A stretch of 64,000 bases of DNA from Castanea sativa (taxonomy: Eukaryota > Streptophyta > Magnoliopsida > Fagales > Fagaceae), in NCBI RefSeq assembly GCF_040712315.1, contig NC_134014.1:7286244-7350243 (forward strand). Reading direction: 5' to 3'. The notes under the pieces are model-generated. The model was not told the DNA's origin. It saw only the letters and a list, made by a program, of their open reading frames with translations, and did not search any database. The position numbers and the translations under genes were made by a program. Positions 11,141 through 25,998 of this stretch are shown here, piece by piece. The stretch's first letter is position 1. Each line of letters opens with the position of its first letter.

Positions 11141-11437
11141 CCTATTGCGGTCACTCACCACTGCAGAGGAGTCATTTTGCTGGATTTTAAAAAAATATTT
11201 TAAATGTAAGATAGAGTGAAGACATGAATTGAATTAAGGATCTCCTACTCTAATAAGTACCATAATAAATTATCAATTATCCTAAAAGTTAAGTCAATAA
11301 GAAAGGATGAATTTAATTATTTAACAATAATTCCAACATTACACTTGCAAAGGCGTGCTAGTAGTGTTTTAAATCTTCTAGTGGATGGAGAAAGTTCCAC
11401 TAACTATTGAATTTTTATTTTAGGTTAATTTGACTCT

Positions 11438-11823
11438 TCTATACTACTATTTAAGGGGATTCTCCTGTTTGGATTCCTATTTTTTTAGTTCAAAAATACC
11501 CCTATAGTCCCATGTTTAAATAGAGACAAAATTAAAGGACAATCCGGTAAAAACTCATTTTTTAGTTCAAAGATGCCCCTACAGTCTTATGTTTAAAGGA
11601 CAATTCGGTAAAAATGCAACTCCAACTCCCACTAAAATATTGCCTAAAAAAGAGGACCACTCTTCTATTAATTTTTAAATTGATTTATTCACTTATAAAT
11701 TAGATTTTTAAAATAAAAATCATATATATATATATAATAATTAAATACAATTTTTTTAACAAAATAGGACCACTAAAAAAGAAAAGTCTCATCACACGCG
11801 CAAAGCACGTGTGATGAGACTAG
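11438..11823 (+). mobile_element. Probable non-autonomous Helitron-like element
   Basis: The left end reads TCTATACTACTATTTAAGGGG, like plant Helitron 5' ends. The right end is a perfect 13-bp stem (11786-11798 with 11808-11820, loop of 9) that runs into CTAG followed by T, i.e. the 3' hairpin plus CTRR terminus. The base before the left TC is T rather than the expected A, and the hairpin abuts CTAG without the usual spacer, so the call is tentative. Length is about 386 bp with no coding. Confidence 0.45.
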
Positions 11824-11859
11824 TTTATCTTAAATAAAGTGGATGCTTTTAATTATTTA

Positions 11860-12240
11860 TTTTTTCAAAGGGTTCAAAGAGTATACAATACATGGCCTCC
11901 CTGGTTATGACCCAGAGCTTCATTGTCACCCAAAACAAAAAAAAAAAAATGATGAGATTCTTCAGGCCCAAAATATGTTGCTCACACACCATAGTAGGCT
12001 ACTAGGCTTTGACAATAGACTCCATTTTTGGCCCATAATCATTGGAATGATGGAAATTGAGGAAAATCCAAAATGATCCAAAGGCTTTACTGTAACGGGT
12101 GTTCCTCATCGACTAGCTCTTCTGGAATGCACATCAACCCCTTTTGGTGTGTCTGTAGCCCAAATTGCCCAATTGAATATCGCACCTGATTTCCACCCAT
12201 GGCGACTCGATGAATACATGTGCGTATTCTGTCATTGCTC
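11860..12240 (+). pseudogene. Unidentified coding-like gene fragment
   Basis: About 125 codons stay in one frame with coding-like composition, interrupted by a single TGA at about 12074 and by a poly-A run near 11937-11949 that looks like an expansion. Recognisable protein-like stretches are IHGLPGYDPELHCHPKQ, LLTHHSRLLGFDN and GVPHRLALLECTS. I do not recognise the family. Lack of introns and surrounding genes suggests a transposed or retrocopied scrap of a host gene. Confidence 0.4.
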
Positions 12241-13100
12241 CATACCTAAACCAATTGAAACTAATATATCTTGAATATCTTAATCATCATAATTACAATG
12301 CATGGCAATTTAATTGGTAAGGATTTCAAGTAGACAAACTCTACAAGAAATAGACAGTTTTAAAGATAGATAGAGATTAATGTTATGAACACAAAAAATC
12401 ACACAACTCGCTATGTGGCAAGCAGTGAGTGGTGGAGAAAAAGTAGTGAGTTCACACTTCTACTACTCTCAACTTGCCATATGACGAATTGCAACAAAAA
12501 TTGTGCAATTTTTTGAAGTCCTTACTTTTTTCTTAGATAGAATACCTTATGTTCACCCCAGTACTATCAATAATAATACATGTTGGGAATAGTTGGGTAG
12601 GAAAGAACAAATTGAAGGTCTTGAGTGAGGCATGTAAAATGTTTTCTTCAAGATTAGATTTGTCCCCACTCCAATTAGTTTGCTAAGGGTTACACCATTA
12701 GTCTCCAGGACACGATAGTTTGCTAAGTATTTGTAGAATTGGTATCTGCAAATACTCAAAGAACTTTTAAAGAAAGTGTGTTAAGCAGAAAAATTATGAA
12801 AGATGCAAGAAATAATTGAATTTGTTCTCTGTTTATAAATGTAATGAGATTCAAATGATTAGACATCGTGAAAGGACACCGAGACTGGTTATGCTAGGTT
12901 ATGTGGACCCTAGTTGTGTTTGATCTAGTTTATGACCCGACCCGATATAAAAGTATCACAGTTTTTATAGGATTTGCCGAATCACGTAAATATTGTATTG
13001 TGTGATTCTTTTTTTTTGACGAATATATATATATTTTTTTATTTTGCACCTCACAAATCTAGGAATTTTGTGAATATTCCCTACAAGTTGAGGCATACAG

Positions 13101-13156
<56 letters not shown>

Positions 13157-13842
13157 TTGACCCTGTAAAATAAAAATTTGAACACTTTGATCCTATTTTT
13201 TTTTAACCCAAATAAATAAGCTTGAATATGATACTCATAAAAATACATTGACCTTTTTAAATATATATAAAAAAAGCAACAACAAATCAATTTGATATAA
13301 AATCTAGAAAAAAAAAAGTCCAACAACAAAAGTAAAAATTTGTTTATCTTAAACTTCAAAAAAGTCCATTTAGATCTTAATAAATTTGAAAAAGATATAG
13401 TTCGTAAGATTGATAATGAAGTTATCCTACAATGATTTCAAAATATGAAAAAGGAAATTGAAATTTTTTTATTTATTTACTTTTTTATTTATAAATTTTT
13501 TTATGATGTCAATATATTCAAGTTATCTTTTGTTTTAATTCTCCACAAAAAAATGGTTCTCTTTTATTTTAGATTTTGCATAATTTATGTTTCGTATTGG
13601 CCCCCTAGAAAAGAATTCTGGATCAGTCACTAATGGCTATGCAATTGTTTTTCTTGGATATGAATTTATTTTTTATCTTTTTCTTTTTTTTTTTTCTGAA
13701 TTTCTTCGATATGCATTCAATTGAAGATAGATACTCACCATGAACGCATCACTTGCGAGGAACAAAAAGGATGAAGGGGAGGACTCGAAACCAATCCACT
13801 GTCCATCCTTTGTTTGTATCTCCAATCCAGGAGGAAGTACAT
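12241..13842. other. AT-rich intergenic DNA with a (TA)n tract
   Basis: No gene is supported. A TA microsatellite of about 50 bp lies at 13103-13153, and poly-T/A tracts occur near 13010, 13195 and 13685. ORFs over the TA tract are repeat artefacts. Confidence 0.6.
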
Positions 13843-13945
13843 CTTGTTACGGGTGCATGCTTCCTCCCTCTCACAAGCTAGTGGGACCCATCAGCTGTGG
13901 GTCCCACCAGCTGTGAGAGGGAAGAAACATAGACCCGTAACAGGG
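13843..13945. mobile_element. Short foldback (snap-back MITE-like) element
   Basis: Two imperfect arms of about 48 bp, 13843-13890 and 13898-13945, pair almost completely. Left: ttgttacgggtgcatgcttc and ctctcacaagctagtgggac. Right: the reverse complement with a few mismatches. They are separated by a 7-bp loop. No coding capacity. An RNA from it would form a long hairpin. Confidence 0.7.
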
Positions 13946-14149
13946 TGTATTTTTTCCCAATCTAGGGACATGATTCCGATGAAGTATAATTGTGAAGGAC
14001 TTGTCAGTGTGTACTGGAAGACCTAGTTTAGTCTATTTGTCATCCACTTCCCTATATTTGTGCAAACGAAGACGGTAAATGGTATTTCGGTTATTTTATA
14101 AGTTTTGAGGGTATTTTTGTCATTTTTTATTTTTTAGGGATTTTTGGTA

Positions 14150-14524
14150 ATTTTAAAGTTTCTGGATATGTAACATGGAACTGAGGTGTACGTGTGAACT
14201 TCTGAGGTTCTTCCCAACTCGCTGCATTAACTATGCCAAGCCTTTCGTAGAGTGGAAATTGAGGCCTTTGGCCCAAATATTCAGTAGGATTAGGGTCCTG
14301 CGTTTTGGTTTCTGTTGGAAGATCAAACAAATCCTTTTAAGGGCCCAAAGATTTGGTTGTGGAGCTCTGAAGAAACATTGTCATACCCTGCCACAAAACA
14401 ACCATACTCTTCAAGTGCATGGCAAACATTTTCGGCACGTAGAGAGCCAAGAAGTTGTACCAGGCTTCAACTCTTCCTTAGAAAGATCTATAATTGGAAT
14501 CTTGGGAAGTGTTGGGGAAGCCAT
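14150..14524 (-). pseudogene. 2-oxoglutarate/Fe(II) dioxygenase exon-1 pseudogene
   Basis: From an ATG at 14522-14524 the minus strand encodes the N-terminal (DIOX_N-type) part of a plant 2-oxoglutarate-dependent dioxygenase. MASPTLPKIPIIDLSKEELK is followed, after frame changes, by HALEEYGCFVA, then FDLPTETKTQ and GQRPQFPLYERLGI. At least two 1-bp shifts (near 14430 and 14330) break the frame. The coding match ends near a potential GT donor at about 14182, and no second exon with the HxD...H iron ligands is found. It is therefore a dead, 3'-truncated copy. Similarity is to the AOP/gibberellin-oxidase-like superfamily in general; the exact clade is unclear. Confidence 0.72.
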
Positions 14525-15327
14525 GGGTTTCTCTTACACTTTTACTTTGAGAAATGAGACCTTGTAATATAGTGAGCTCAAAGGACTACAAGAGACCTGT
14601 CCTTGATTTAAATAAAGAGTAGGGTTAGAGATACCATACCTTTTACACAATTAATGATACGATTTGTTACTGCCATAAAATAAAATGATATCCTCTGTAA
14701 TTTTTTCCTTTTTCAATTTTTTTTTAAGGGAAAGATAAAACGTATTATTATAATAATATTAGCACACAAACTATAATGGTTACGGTAAGTTGCAAATCAG
14801 TGAAGAGTTTTGTAATTTAATTGATTGACATCTCTTAATATTTTCAAAAGGGATATTCAAGATTTAAATCTCCCATCTCCTATTATAAATATCGAAAAAA
14901 AAGTCATGGTTTATAGATGAATCTCCCCTCTCCATGACCTTTCGAGAAGTGCTATGTTTACAATATCTTCACAACATATTATAGGTGGCAGGTTGTTACA
15001 GGTTTTTAATTTAAATCTACTATGGAAATTACTTTTTGTCCACTAATATTATCAAATAACAACCTATTACTTAGAATGTATTGTGAAAGTATTATGAAAA
15101 TGTTGTCAACATAGCATAAATATACTCTTGAAAGTGGGGAGATCTACACATCCTTTCTTCCAATAGATGCTTGTAAGGAGATAAGCATGAATTGTTGGAC
15201 AAGAATTCCTTAAGAATATTTTCGTGGTCTTCTTACTTCTAGCAGCAGAGTAAATTCTAGCTGAAATGGTATGATTTGTTATGATGAGTTATGTAAGGGC
15301 AGGTACCATAGTTTTTATAATTTTTTT
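14525..15327. other. Intergenic DNA with a SINE-like scrap
   Basis: Around 14795-14895 there is a degenerate tRNA-like pattern (gtaatttaattgattgaca, later gatttaaatctccc) reminiscent of a plant SINE 5' region. The rest is AT-rich with no recognisable gene. Confidence 0.35.
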
Positions 15328-16318
15328 TGTTAGGACATATGTGATTCATATTAGGAACATATGTCAACATTTTATGTATTAGCTAATCCTTTGACAAAAT
15401 GCACTTTACTTGTATTTGAATAGATCTAGGATGTGTTTAATGCTTCAAGAAATAAGGTTTCAAGTTCAAGTGTGGAAGCCGTACAAGTCTGTCCAAGATT
15501 CAAGTGAGGAAGTGTTGTTCATTAAAACTTGATAGCTAGTATCTATCGAGATTTAAAAGAGCTGTTTCAGCCCGAGGCTCGATAGCTGCTCAATAGATAA
15601 GGTATCCGTCGAGATTTATGAAGTTCAGTTTTTAGAGCTGATTTTCATCCAATTTGTGAATATGTGTTTAGGCTTTCTTTCTTACAACCCTAAACATATA
15701 TAAGGATTATTTTAAGGGTCACCACAGGTTACACAGTTGTACAAGAGCACAATTCTACAAGTGTGAAGAAAAGTGTGACCGGAAACCTAGTTGCCCTAGT
15801 TCTTCTCTTGAAAAAGCTACTGTGTTTGTACACCGTAGAGTTTTGTGACCAAACAACTTCATGATCTTCATCATATGATGAACAGAAGAACTTTGCAGTC
15901 AACATGCTTCTCAAGTTGGTGATTAAGTTGCGTATTGGGATTCACGCATCTATTGGTTAGTTACGTACTGGGAGCCATGTAATACAAGGAGAGATTGTAA
16001 CTACAGAACAACTTCAATTGTGTATTGGGGTAAGGGTTCAATTGTAGGTTGGTATAAGGTACTAGAATTCCTTTATTTGTAACCGCTTGTTTTGGTGGTG
16101 GCCTTAAAATCACCCAGTAGGATTTTTTCCGTGTAGGTTTTCCTCATTCATAAATAAATCATCGTGTCATTTAATTTCCGCTGTATATTTAGTTATTTGG
16201 TGATTTGTTTGCGCTGCCACATACATTGCATGTTAATCTGATTAATTAATAAACTTGGCTAATTAATCAATTAATATTTCACAAGGCGTCAATATGTTTT
16301 TGGCCAATTATTTTTACA
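15328..16318 (+). mobile_element. Probable solo LTR of a Copia-type element
   Basis: Starts TGTTAGGACATATGTG and ends near ...ACA at 16318. It contains a promoter-like TATATAAGG at about 15697 and U3/R/U5-like organisation, with poly-T and late T/A-rich sequence and no ORF. No adjacent primer-binding site or polypurine tract with coding DNA is seen, which suggests a solo LTR. A convincing target duplication was not found, so ends are approximate. Confidence 0.5.
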
Positions 16319-17590
16319 TTTGATGATATTATTTGTTGTGACAGTAAAGTAAAAACATGTTACACACCAATGTAGATCTACACAAGTCTTTTATAAACAC
16401 TACCCTTATTTTAGGACGACAATAAAATCTCATTATCTCAAATCAGTTTCACACTACCTTTATTTGTTATTACCATAAAATAGAGTTGCGTTGGATTATT
16501 ACAAGAAAAGTAGTGCTACGGGTATTACAAATTTTACTACATTAAGCTTAGAAACTAATGTATCACAAATTACAAAAAATAGTATAATTAGTATTATAAA
16601 TTTTACTATATTGAGCTTATAAACTAATGTCTTACCAATTACAAATAGACAATTTAAATATTCATATATAAGATAGTTAAAATACACCAATGACATTCAT
16701 TAGCACATAAGTTTGTAAACACTTGTAATACATTTAGTATTTTCTTATCACAAAAAGACAATTCAAAATTTCAAATATTCATTTACTAAATAGTCGAAGC
16801 TTACCAATCACATTCATTGCCATATTAATTTATAAATTTTATGTATTAAAATTTATAATACCCTTAGGCCTAGCATTTTTCTTTGGAAAATGTTGTGACT
16901 TGTGGGATTTGGGATTAAGATCCAATGCAATACATTATTTGATTTATTTCACAAAATATTTTTACTTCTTCACTTTCTATCTTTCAAATTTTCTTTTTTA
17001 TTAATTGATTGAAATTAAAAGTTACTTTTTTTTTCTTTAAGAATAGTTGTAATTGGTTATTTGTCACTTTAATATAAATCTATCATTTTTTCTTTAACCC
17101 TCATAATTTATCCGATGGATAATTATACAAATTATGTCATTTTATGTTTTTATTATTATTATTATTATTTCACTCTCAACTATTGATGCAATTGCACATG
17201 GTGATCTCAAATTGACATGTGAGACCTTTTTTCTATTGGTTTTGCTAAACTTGACATGTGAGGCTTTGTCGTGGAAGAATGATGAGTTTGCACGGAGGAA
17301 TTAAAGACCACACATGACACGTCTACCCGTTAAAAGCTGAGCTCTGTCTGACAATGAATTAGACACCTAATTTTGTAGCTGTTTGATTGTCCTTTTTCTT
17401 TATTATTATTATTTTTTCGCCTTGGTATTCACTATTCAGATTTTTTTTGGGGGTAAAAATACAATTGGATTGCATTAATTTAAGGGCAGAATGGTAATAT
17501 TATTTTAGTAGTTGTTTAAGTTTCTTGAAAATATACGTGAATGAAGAAATATTGTTGAAATACATCTTACGTTATCCGTATCAAATATTT
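16319..17590. other. AT-rich intergenic DNA with a short internal duplication
   Basis: Two related copies of about 70 bp (around 16520-16590 and 16590-16660) share attacaaattttacta and aagcttagaaactaatg. No gene is supported. Confidence 0.45.
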
Positions 17591-17599
17591 CTAAGAGAG

Positions 17600-18268
17600 T
17601 GTTTGTTTGGAGTTAAAATAAGGTGGATAAAAAATTTTAGATAGAAAATAGGAGGAAAATTTTTTTGGAGTGTGTTTGATTAGATGGAGAGGAAAGAAAA
17701 TAAATAGTGAGTCCAGGTATTTTTTCTCCTGGTCCACCAAAATGGAGAGAAAACTGAATGAGAATAAATTTTTTCTTAATTGACAAAAATGCCCAGTATA
17801 TATACACATACTTCCTCAAATTGCCTTATTCTTTTTTCTTCTCAGCTGCTTTGGCTTGGGTGTGTGTGTGTGTGTGTTTTTTTTTTTTGGCAGCTATGTT
17901 GCCTTCCTCATTTTTATTTTATTTTTTTTTTTTTCAGGCCTGGGTGTGCGTGCTTTTTTTTTTTCCTATTATTTTTTTCTTCTTTTGATTTTTTAGGCTT
18001 GGGCGTGATATTTTTTTTAAACTATTTGTGATTTTTTTTTACATGATTTTTATTTTTTAAAATAAATTTGGGTGATTTTTTTTTTGTAGTTATTTGTCAC
18101 TTTTTTGTTTTAATTGGGTATCATTCTTTAACAAAGGTATATGAGTAAATTTATTCAAATCCATTTTTTCCATCCTTCTACTTTTTCACCCCAACTAAAC
18201 AAATAGGAGAGAAAATAAAATCTATTCTATCCTTCTACTTTTCCACTTCTTCAACCAACCAGACCTTA
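17600..18268. mobile_element. Possible MITE-like element with poly-T interior
   Basis: Left end agtgtttgtttggagtt and right end (reverse complement) aggtctggttggttgaag are similar. Inside each, a related ggagagaaaa/tagaaggat block recurs in inverted order. The interior is T-rich, with gt and poly-T runs. Target duplication not resolved. Confidence 0.35.
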
Positions 18269-18852
18269 AATTAAAAGAGTTGATAACCTCTCATGATACA
18301 TTCCAAGTGAATCATAAAACATAAGTAAAACAGCATCTGCGGTAGGAACATCCAGAATCACAAAATCCTTCTGTTGCATGGCTCCATTCTTTGGGAGCTT
18401 ATCTGTACACTGATTAGCCTCTCCAAAGCGTGCTTATTATTCAAATTTCAGAACTTACTATTTTTTTTCATGAATGCAGTCTTTTGTCTAATATTCACAT
18501 GATTCCAAGAAAGGATTTCATTTTATTTTTTGAGAGTCAAGAGAGGACTTCATTTCTTGGGGTGATCCCAGATAAGATGGTGAGAGAATTTGAAGCAAGA
18601 AATCTCATGGATTTATTAATCTCTTGGATTTGAAGCAAGAAGTCTCTTGAATTTGAAGCAACAAATCTCTTCTTCATTATCTTATCTTATATCTAATATA
18701 TATATTAAATTAAAACCTCAATTAAGAACTCAAATTAAGTTTTAATTACATTATAATTGTTTCAGCAAAAAAAAAAAAAATTACATTATAATTTTATGCT
18801 ACTCATTCTTCTAATTGCATTCTAGTTCTATCAAGTGTCCCAATATTTATAT

Positions 18853-19599
18853 TGTAAGGTCTCCATTTTGCACCTAAGCCCAAAACGAGATGGGTGTAGG
18901 CCCAAAGAACCCAATATAATAAATTTGTACAGAATGAGCTTCAAATCTAGGTTCTAATAAATTGAATTAGTGATGACAACGAGCTCAGATCACAATTGAA
19001 GTGGAGAGAAAATAGTTTAAGTATTGAAATTCGTCCTCGGACAAATCTGAGGAGATTGATTCATGTATTTCTCTTTGCCAAAGACAAATTACATATGATG
19101 TTCTTGAGTTTACAAAATTTTTCCTTTTTCCTTCTTTTTTTCTCCCTCCCATCCTAAAGGGGATCTTTCATCTTATATAGACATTTTCAGATAATCCTGG
19201 CCCTCCACCTATTCATTGCACAGATCATATCCCTCTTTCAATCTCCTTTTTCGCATCTCCTTCACGTTTCTGAGAGGCGTAGAGCCCAAGATTCTACTGT
19301 TCACAGGTCTTCTCCATATAAATGCACCAGAAAACATTGTTTAAGGGTCTTTCCACATAAATGCGGCCAAAAAATTTGGTGGGATGCATTAAATGTAGTG
19401 GCAGTATCTAACCTTTCAGTCTTGTCACTGCCATTTCCCTTTCCCAAGCCCTTTCCGCACAGCAGAGCCTCCTCTGATGGCGTATTGACGTCATGATCAT
19501 AAAATCCAATGACGTGGCCTCCTCGACCCAGCAACTGTCTTTCTCGACCAGGCGTGACCCGTGGTGTGATTAGCTTACTCAGAATTCTCATACCCCACA
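18853..19599 (+). mobile_element. Solo LTR with 5-bp target duplication
   Basis: 747 bp starting TGTAAGGTCTCC and ending CCCCACA, flanked by TATAT at 18848-18852 and 19600-19604. The equivalent place in unit 2 (about 31145) is uninterrupted, so this inserted after the block duplication or was excised cleanly from the other copy. Inside is ctcggacaaatctgagg, also found in similar form in the solo LTR at 28984, suggesting one family. A 99-codon ORF on the minus strand here is spurious. Confidence 0.8.
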
Positions 19600-19727
19600 T
19601 ATATATACTCTAATTTTTGTCAAGTATCCTTCTAATTACATTTAAATTTTGTGTCAAGTATATTTACATGTAAATTCATACATTTAAACATTTAAAAAAA
19701 AAAAAAATATATATATATATATATATA

Positions 19728-20121
19728 GGGCTGGATTCAAGTTATACCTGGTGTAATTCTAAGCAATGATACACCACTCAATATTTTTTAATTGGATGTA
19801 AATATTAACAAATCTACCGTTAGATTACATTACCTTCGTATATTCTTCATGCTTGCAAAATTTCAAGGTGATAAAAAATTAATAGTCATGTCATCAATCA
19901 ATTGTTAAAATTCAAATTTTTATAGTTTAAAATAATGAACAAAAGATGAGTTTATGGATCAAAGGGTAAATAGTATCTGATTGATATGAAAATTGGCATA
20001 CATGTTAAGAACATATAGAACATGTAATTTAACGGTTAGATTTTCAAAATATTAATTTAATAACAAGTTGTTGAGTGGTGTAACATTGCTTAGAGTTACA
20101 CCAGGTATAACTTGAACCCAA

Positions 20122-20124
<3 letters not shown>
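19728..20124. mobile_element. MITE with about 50-bp terminal inverted repeats
   Basis: Left GGGCTGGATTCAAGTTATAC and right (reverse complement) GAGTTGGGTTCAAGTTATAC continue into inverted copies of cctggtgta and agcaatg.taca. Element length 397 bp, inserted in a (TA)n tract, so a TA target duplication cannot be separated from the repeat. Absent from the matching place in unit 2. A degenerate relative of its interior lies at about 52440-52720. Confidence 0.85.

Positions 20125-20189
<65 letters not shown>
20125..20189. repeat. (TA)n microsatellite
   Basis: About 65 bp of alternating TA, interrupted from a shorter tract at 19707-19727 by the MITE. Confidence 0.9.
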
Positions 20190-20194
<5 letters not shown>

Positions 20195-20442
20195 GGATTC
20201 AATTAAAATTTATTGTACTTCAATCTAACACTATGAATGAGCCAACATTAAAGAACAAGAAATTTAATTTTTCAAATCACACTAACAAACGATAAGCCTT
20301 TATTTTCTCACAAATCCTATGGCTTCATTTTGTGCTCAAATAGACCCCCAAATCTTCACAATTCAATAAAACTAAAAATAGAAATTTCCATATAAATAAA
20401 ATACACATTCTCTAGTTAATAAATCAAACAACTCTTAAGAAT

Positions 20443-23045
<2,603 letters not shown>

Positions 23046-23700
23046 CTCTCTCTCTCTCTCTTTGGGTGAATTTCTTTGTCCTTTATTTCTACTGCACTGC
23101 AATGCTATCACTCATTGCACCCTTATATAGGGAGCGACCTTCTTCTTTGGCAAACAATTCATTGTTTAATCAATGATAGAAAACAGCTAAGCCTGCAATA
23201 GTAAAAAAAAATTTAAAACCACATGTAAGAGAGTTTCAGGTTGACTTGACTTGTAACTTGATTTCTTTCTAGACTTTTTGGTTAGTACTTTTAATCAGCT
23301 GAACATATGTATAATGAATTAAGTATGAAACTAAGAGAAGGTGATAACTGGTTAGGATTTTACTGTAATATTTAGTACATGCATGATGCATGCATGACAT
23401 GTTTGGTCTCTTATTGGGATGACCTTTTCAGTGCATGAAAAGATTTTAGAAACACCTAGTGATGGCCTTTTCTGTCCTCGTTTCATCTGGTTCAACATCA
23501 AATATGCAATATGCCAAAGTGAAACAAAAGTGCAAAATTTGAAGATGCTTTATTGGGAAGATTTTGGTCACAACTTTAATTCTCTTTTATTATATAAATT
23601 AAAAGAAAATTATGAACTAAAAGGGAATCCATTCTCTTGTTGCCGTAGAGTGTTTGAACTAATCGTTCTAATCTACCAAATGCTAGTACATCTAGCCCTA
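23046..23700 (-). promoter_or_regulatory. PRX-A 5' leader and promoter
   Basis: A (CT)n leader sits next to the ATG, with minus-strand CTATATAAGG at 23121-23130 (about 80 bp upstream of the ATG). Upstream DNA is conserved with 34172-34830 and 10547-11140, the longest conserved non-coding stretch in the cluster. A 94-codon plus-strand ORF at 23419-23703 lies in it and is not supported. Confidence 0.65.
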
Positions 23701-23883
23701 TAAAAGAAATCATGGAGATTTGGGTTCTATACAGAAGTCAAAATTCAAATAATATGTTTTTGAGAAAAACACACAAAAAAGAGAGAAATAAATTTTAATA
23801 CAAAAAATATACTATAAACTCAACTCAAAAGTAATAAAGTTATACGACATACAAGTAGCTAGTTTTTAAAGTAATATGAAACA

Positions 23884-24410
23884 ATTACCCCCACCTTGGC
23901 TAGACATCAAGGTCAATTTTGATGGAGCTTGTTTTTAAGAAGAAAAACTAGCAGGCACAACAATGGTTATTCAAGACAGAAATGGTCAGGTATTAGCTAT
24001 AATGGCTGATAGGTATCCTCTTCCTCACTCTATTGTGGCAGTTGAGGTGATAGCAGCTATCAAAGCTCTCAAATTAGCACTTGAGCTCGGCCACAATTCT
24101 ATCATCCTGGAAGGAGATTCCAAAATAGCAATTGAGGCAATGCAGAGTGGATTCCCAACTTTGGCTGACTATGGACATCTGATAGAAGAGGTTAAGGAGT
24201 TGGCAGAAAGTTTTGTAGCTATTGAGTTCAGTTTTGTTCCAAGATAGTATAATTTTTTAGCACATAAAGTTATTAGACATGCAAGACATGTTAGCGAGTA
24301 TACGATGTAGATGGAGGATGTTCCTCCACACTTGTCCACTGTAACTCATGCCGTTTTGGCTCCATAAATAAATTACAGTGTTTCTTCTCTAAAAAAAAAA
24401 AAAAAAAGAA
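23884..24410 (+). mobile_element. 5'-truncated LINE 3' end with RNase H domain
   Basis: The plus strand encodes WLDIKVNFDGAC, then after a stop at about 23936 continues AVEVIAAIKALKLALELG and IILEGDSKIAIEAM, giving D, E and D of the RNase H fold found at the C-terminus of plant LINE proteins. Further stops follow after 24247. A poly-A run at 24391-24407 looks like the LINE tail. The matching site in unit 2 (about 34930-35050) lacks it. Confidence 0.72.
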
Positions 24411-25156
24411 AGGAAAAAAAAATTAAACAATAACGTGTAGCTCTTTTTTTTTTTTTTTTTTTTTTTAAGAAAAAAGGAAAAAGAATATACATGTAGCTCT
24501 TAAGGATAGTAATTGTTTGAAAAGAAAAATATGTCAAAGTTTATATAAATTTTACTATAAAATATTTATAGATAATAAATATAATTAATGAACTTCAACA
24601 AATTTAATAAAAGAAAATGAAGTGTCAATGAAAATATTAAAGTTACTATAAATTTATATAATGTTTGAATGATTTTTTTTGTCATTATATATATAGTAAA
24701 TATTATAGTATTTCAGTAAATTGCATCTCACGTTACTGAGAGTGACAGTGGCCTGTGGGCACCCTCAGGCGTGTGTGTATCGCACGCCTTGTAAATTTTT
24801 TATTCTTGTTTTTCATAGTGCGCTGCAACATTTGACAAATTGAACATAAAGCCATATACTTCTTCTTTCTTTTTTTTTTCTTTTTTTTTTTGGAAATCGT
24901 ATACTTCTTTAATTCTAAATCTTCTTCATTTCTTAATTGGTACAAGCATCCTAATCTGGCAATTCCTCGATTAAACAGAATATGGGGTTTAATAACTTAA
25001 TATACTAGTATATAACATCGTATATATACACGAATACAATTAAAAATAATCACAATTATATATTTTTTTAGAAGATATTCAAATTATACATAGTTTATAT
25101 TAGCTTACACTTTTTTAAAAGCCTTATATATCGAAAATATATAATGGTTTCTCATT

Positions 25157-25187
<31 letters not shown>

Positions 25188-25706
25188 AATTTAATTTTCC
25201 TCAAAAAAAATTATAATTTAATTAATTTTAGACTCTTTGATTTTTACACTCAATAATTCATTTGCCACAAAAATTAAAAACTTAGATAAACACATAGCGG
25301 AAAATTGAACTCCAATTAAAATCAAATTTAAAATATAATTAAATTTGGACTCTTCGATTTTTACATTCAGTAATTTATTTAGCACAAACAAAATTAAAAA
25401 TTAAACAAAATACATGACGTAAAATTGAGAATTTAATTAAAAATTCAATTAAATTTTCTCTAAAATTTGGCTATATATATATATATATATTATTTTCCTA
25501 GTTCTTTGATTCTTTCTTCATTTCTAACATATGATTCAAATTCAACGAGTTTTGGCCGGTCAACATGTCTACCAACACCGACATTGACTTAATCAATACA
25601 TTGAATAGTGCGTCACATCCTAATATTGAATTTTTAATATAGCTATACTTTTATATTCCATTAAGCCAATAAGCAAACCCAAACCACCGTTACATGTTTG
25701 TAATCT
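24411..25706. other. AT-rich spacer shared between duplication units
   Basis: Collinear with about 35050-36370. Contains poly-T/A tracts, a (TA)n tract at about 25157-25181, and a shared gtgtgtgtatcgcacgcctt segment at 24771. No gene is supported. Confidence 0.6.
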
Positions 25707-25998
25707 ATGGACATTTTTGCTCAATTAATAAATGATCTTGGAAACAAATCAAGAGGCAACACCTAATGATGTTTTAAAAAAATATAGGCTCAACTACCAA
25801 AAATTTTGTAACTGGATTGACATCTCCTTTTGTACAAACTACAAAGTGCTCGATGGACATTTTTGCTCAATTAATAAATGATCTTGGAAACAAATCAAGA
25901 GGCAACACCTAATGACGTTTTAAAAAATATAGGCTCAACAGCCAAAAACTTTGTAGCTGAATTAACACCTCCTCGTATACAAACTACAAAGTGCTCGG
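25707..25998. repeat. Tandem duplication, period 146 bp, specific to unit 1
   Basis: Two copies begin atggacatttttgctcaatt at 25707 and 25853. Unit 2 has only one (about 36383), so the duplication arose after the block duplication. Confidence 0.88.

Noticed and set aside
12974..13359. Overlapping ORFs on both strands near 13.1 kb
   Set aside because: Ile/Tyr runs come from the (TA)n microsatellite.
19301..19600. 99-codon ORF
   Set aside because: Falls inside a solo LTR bounded by a target duplication.
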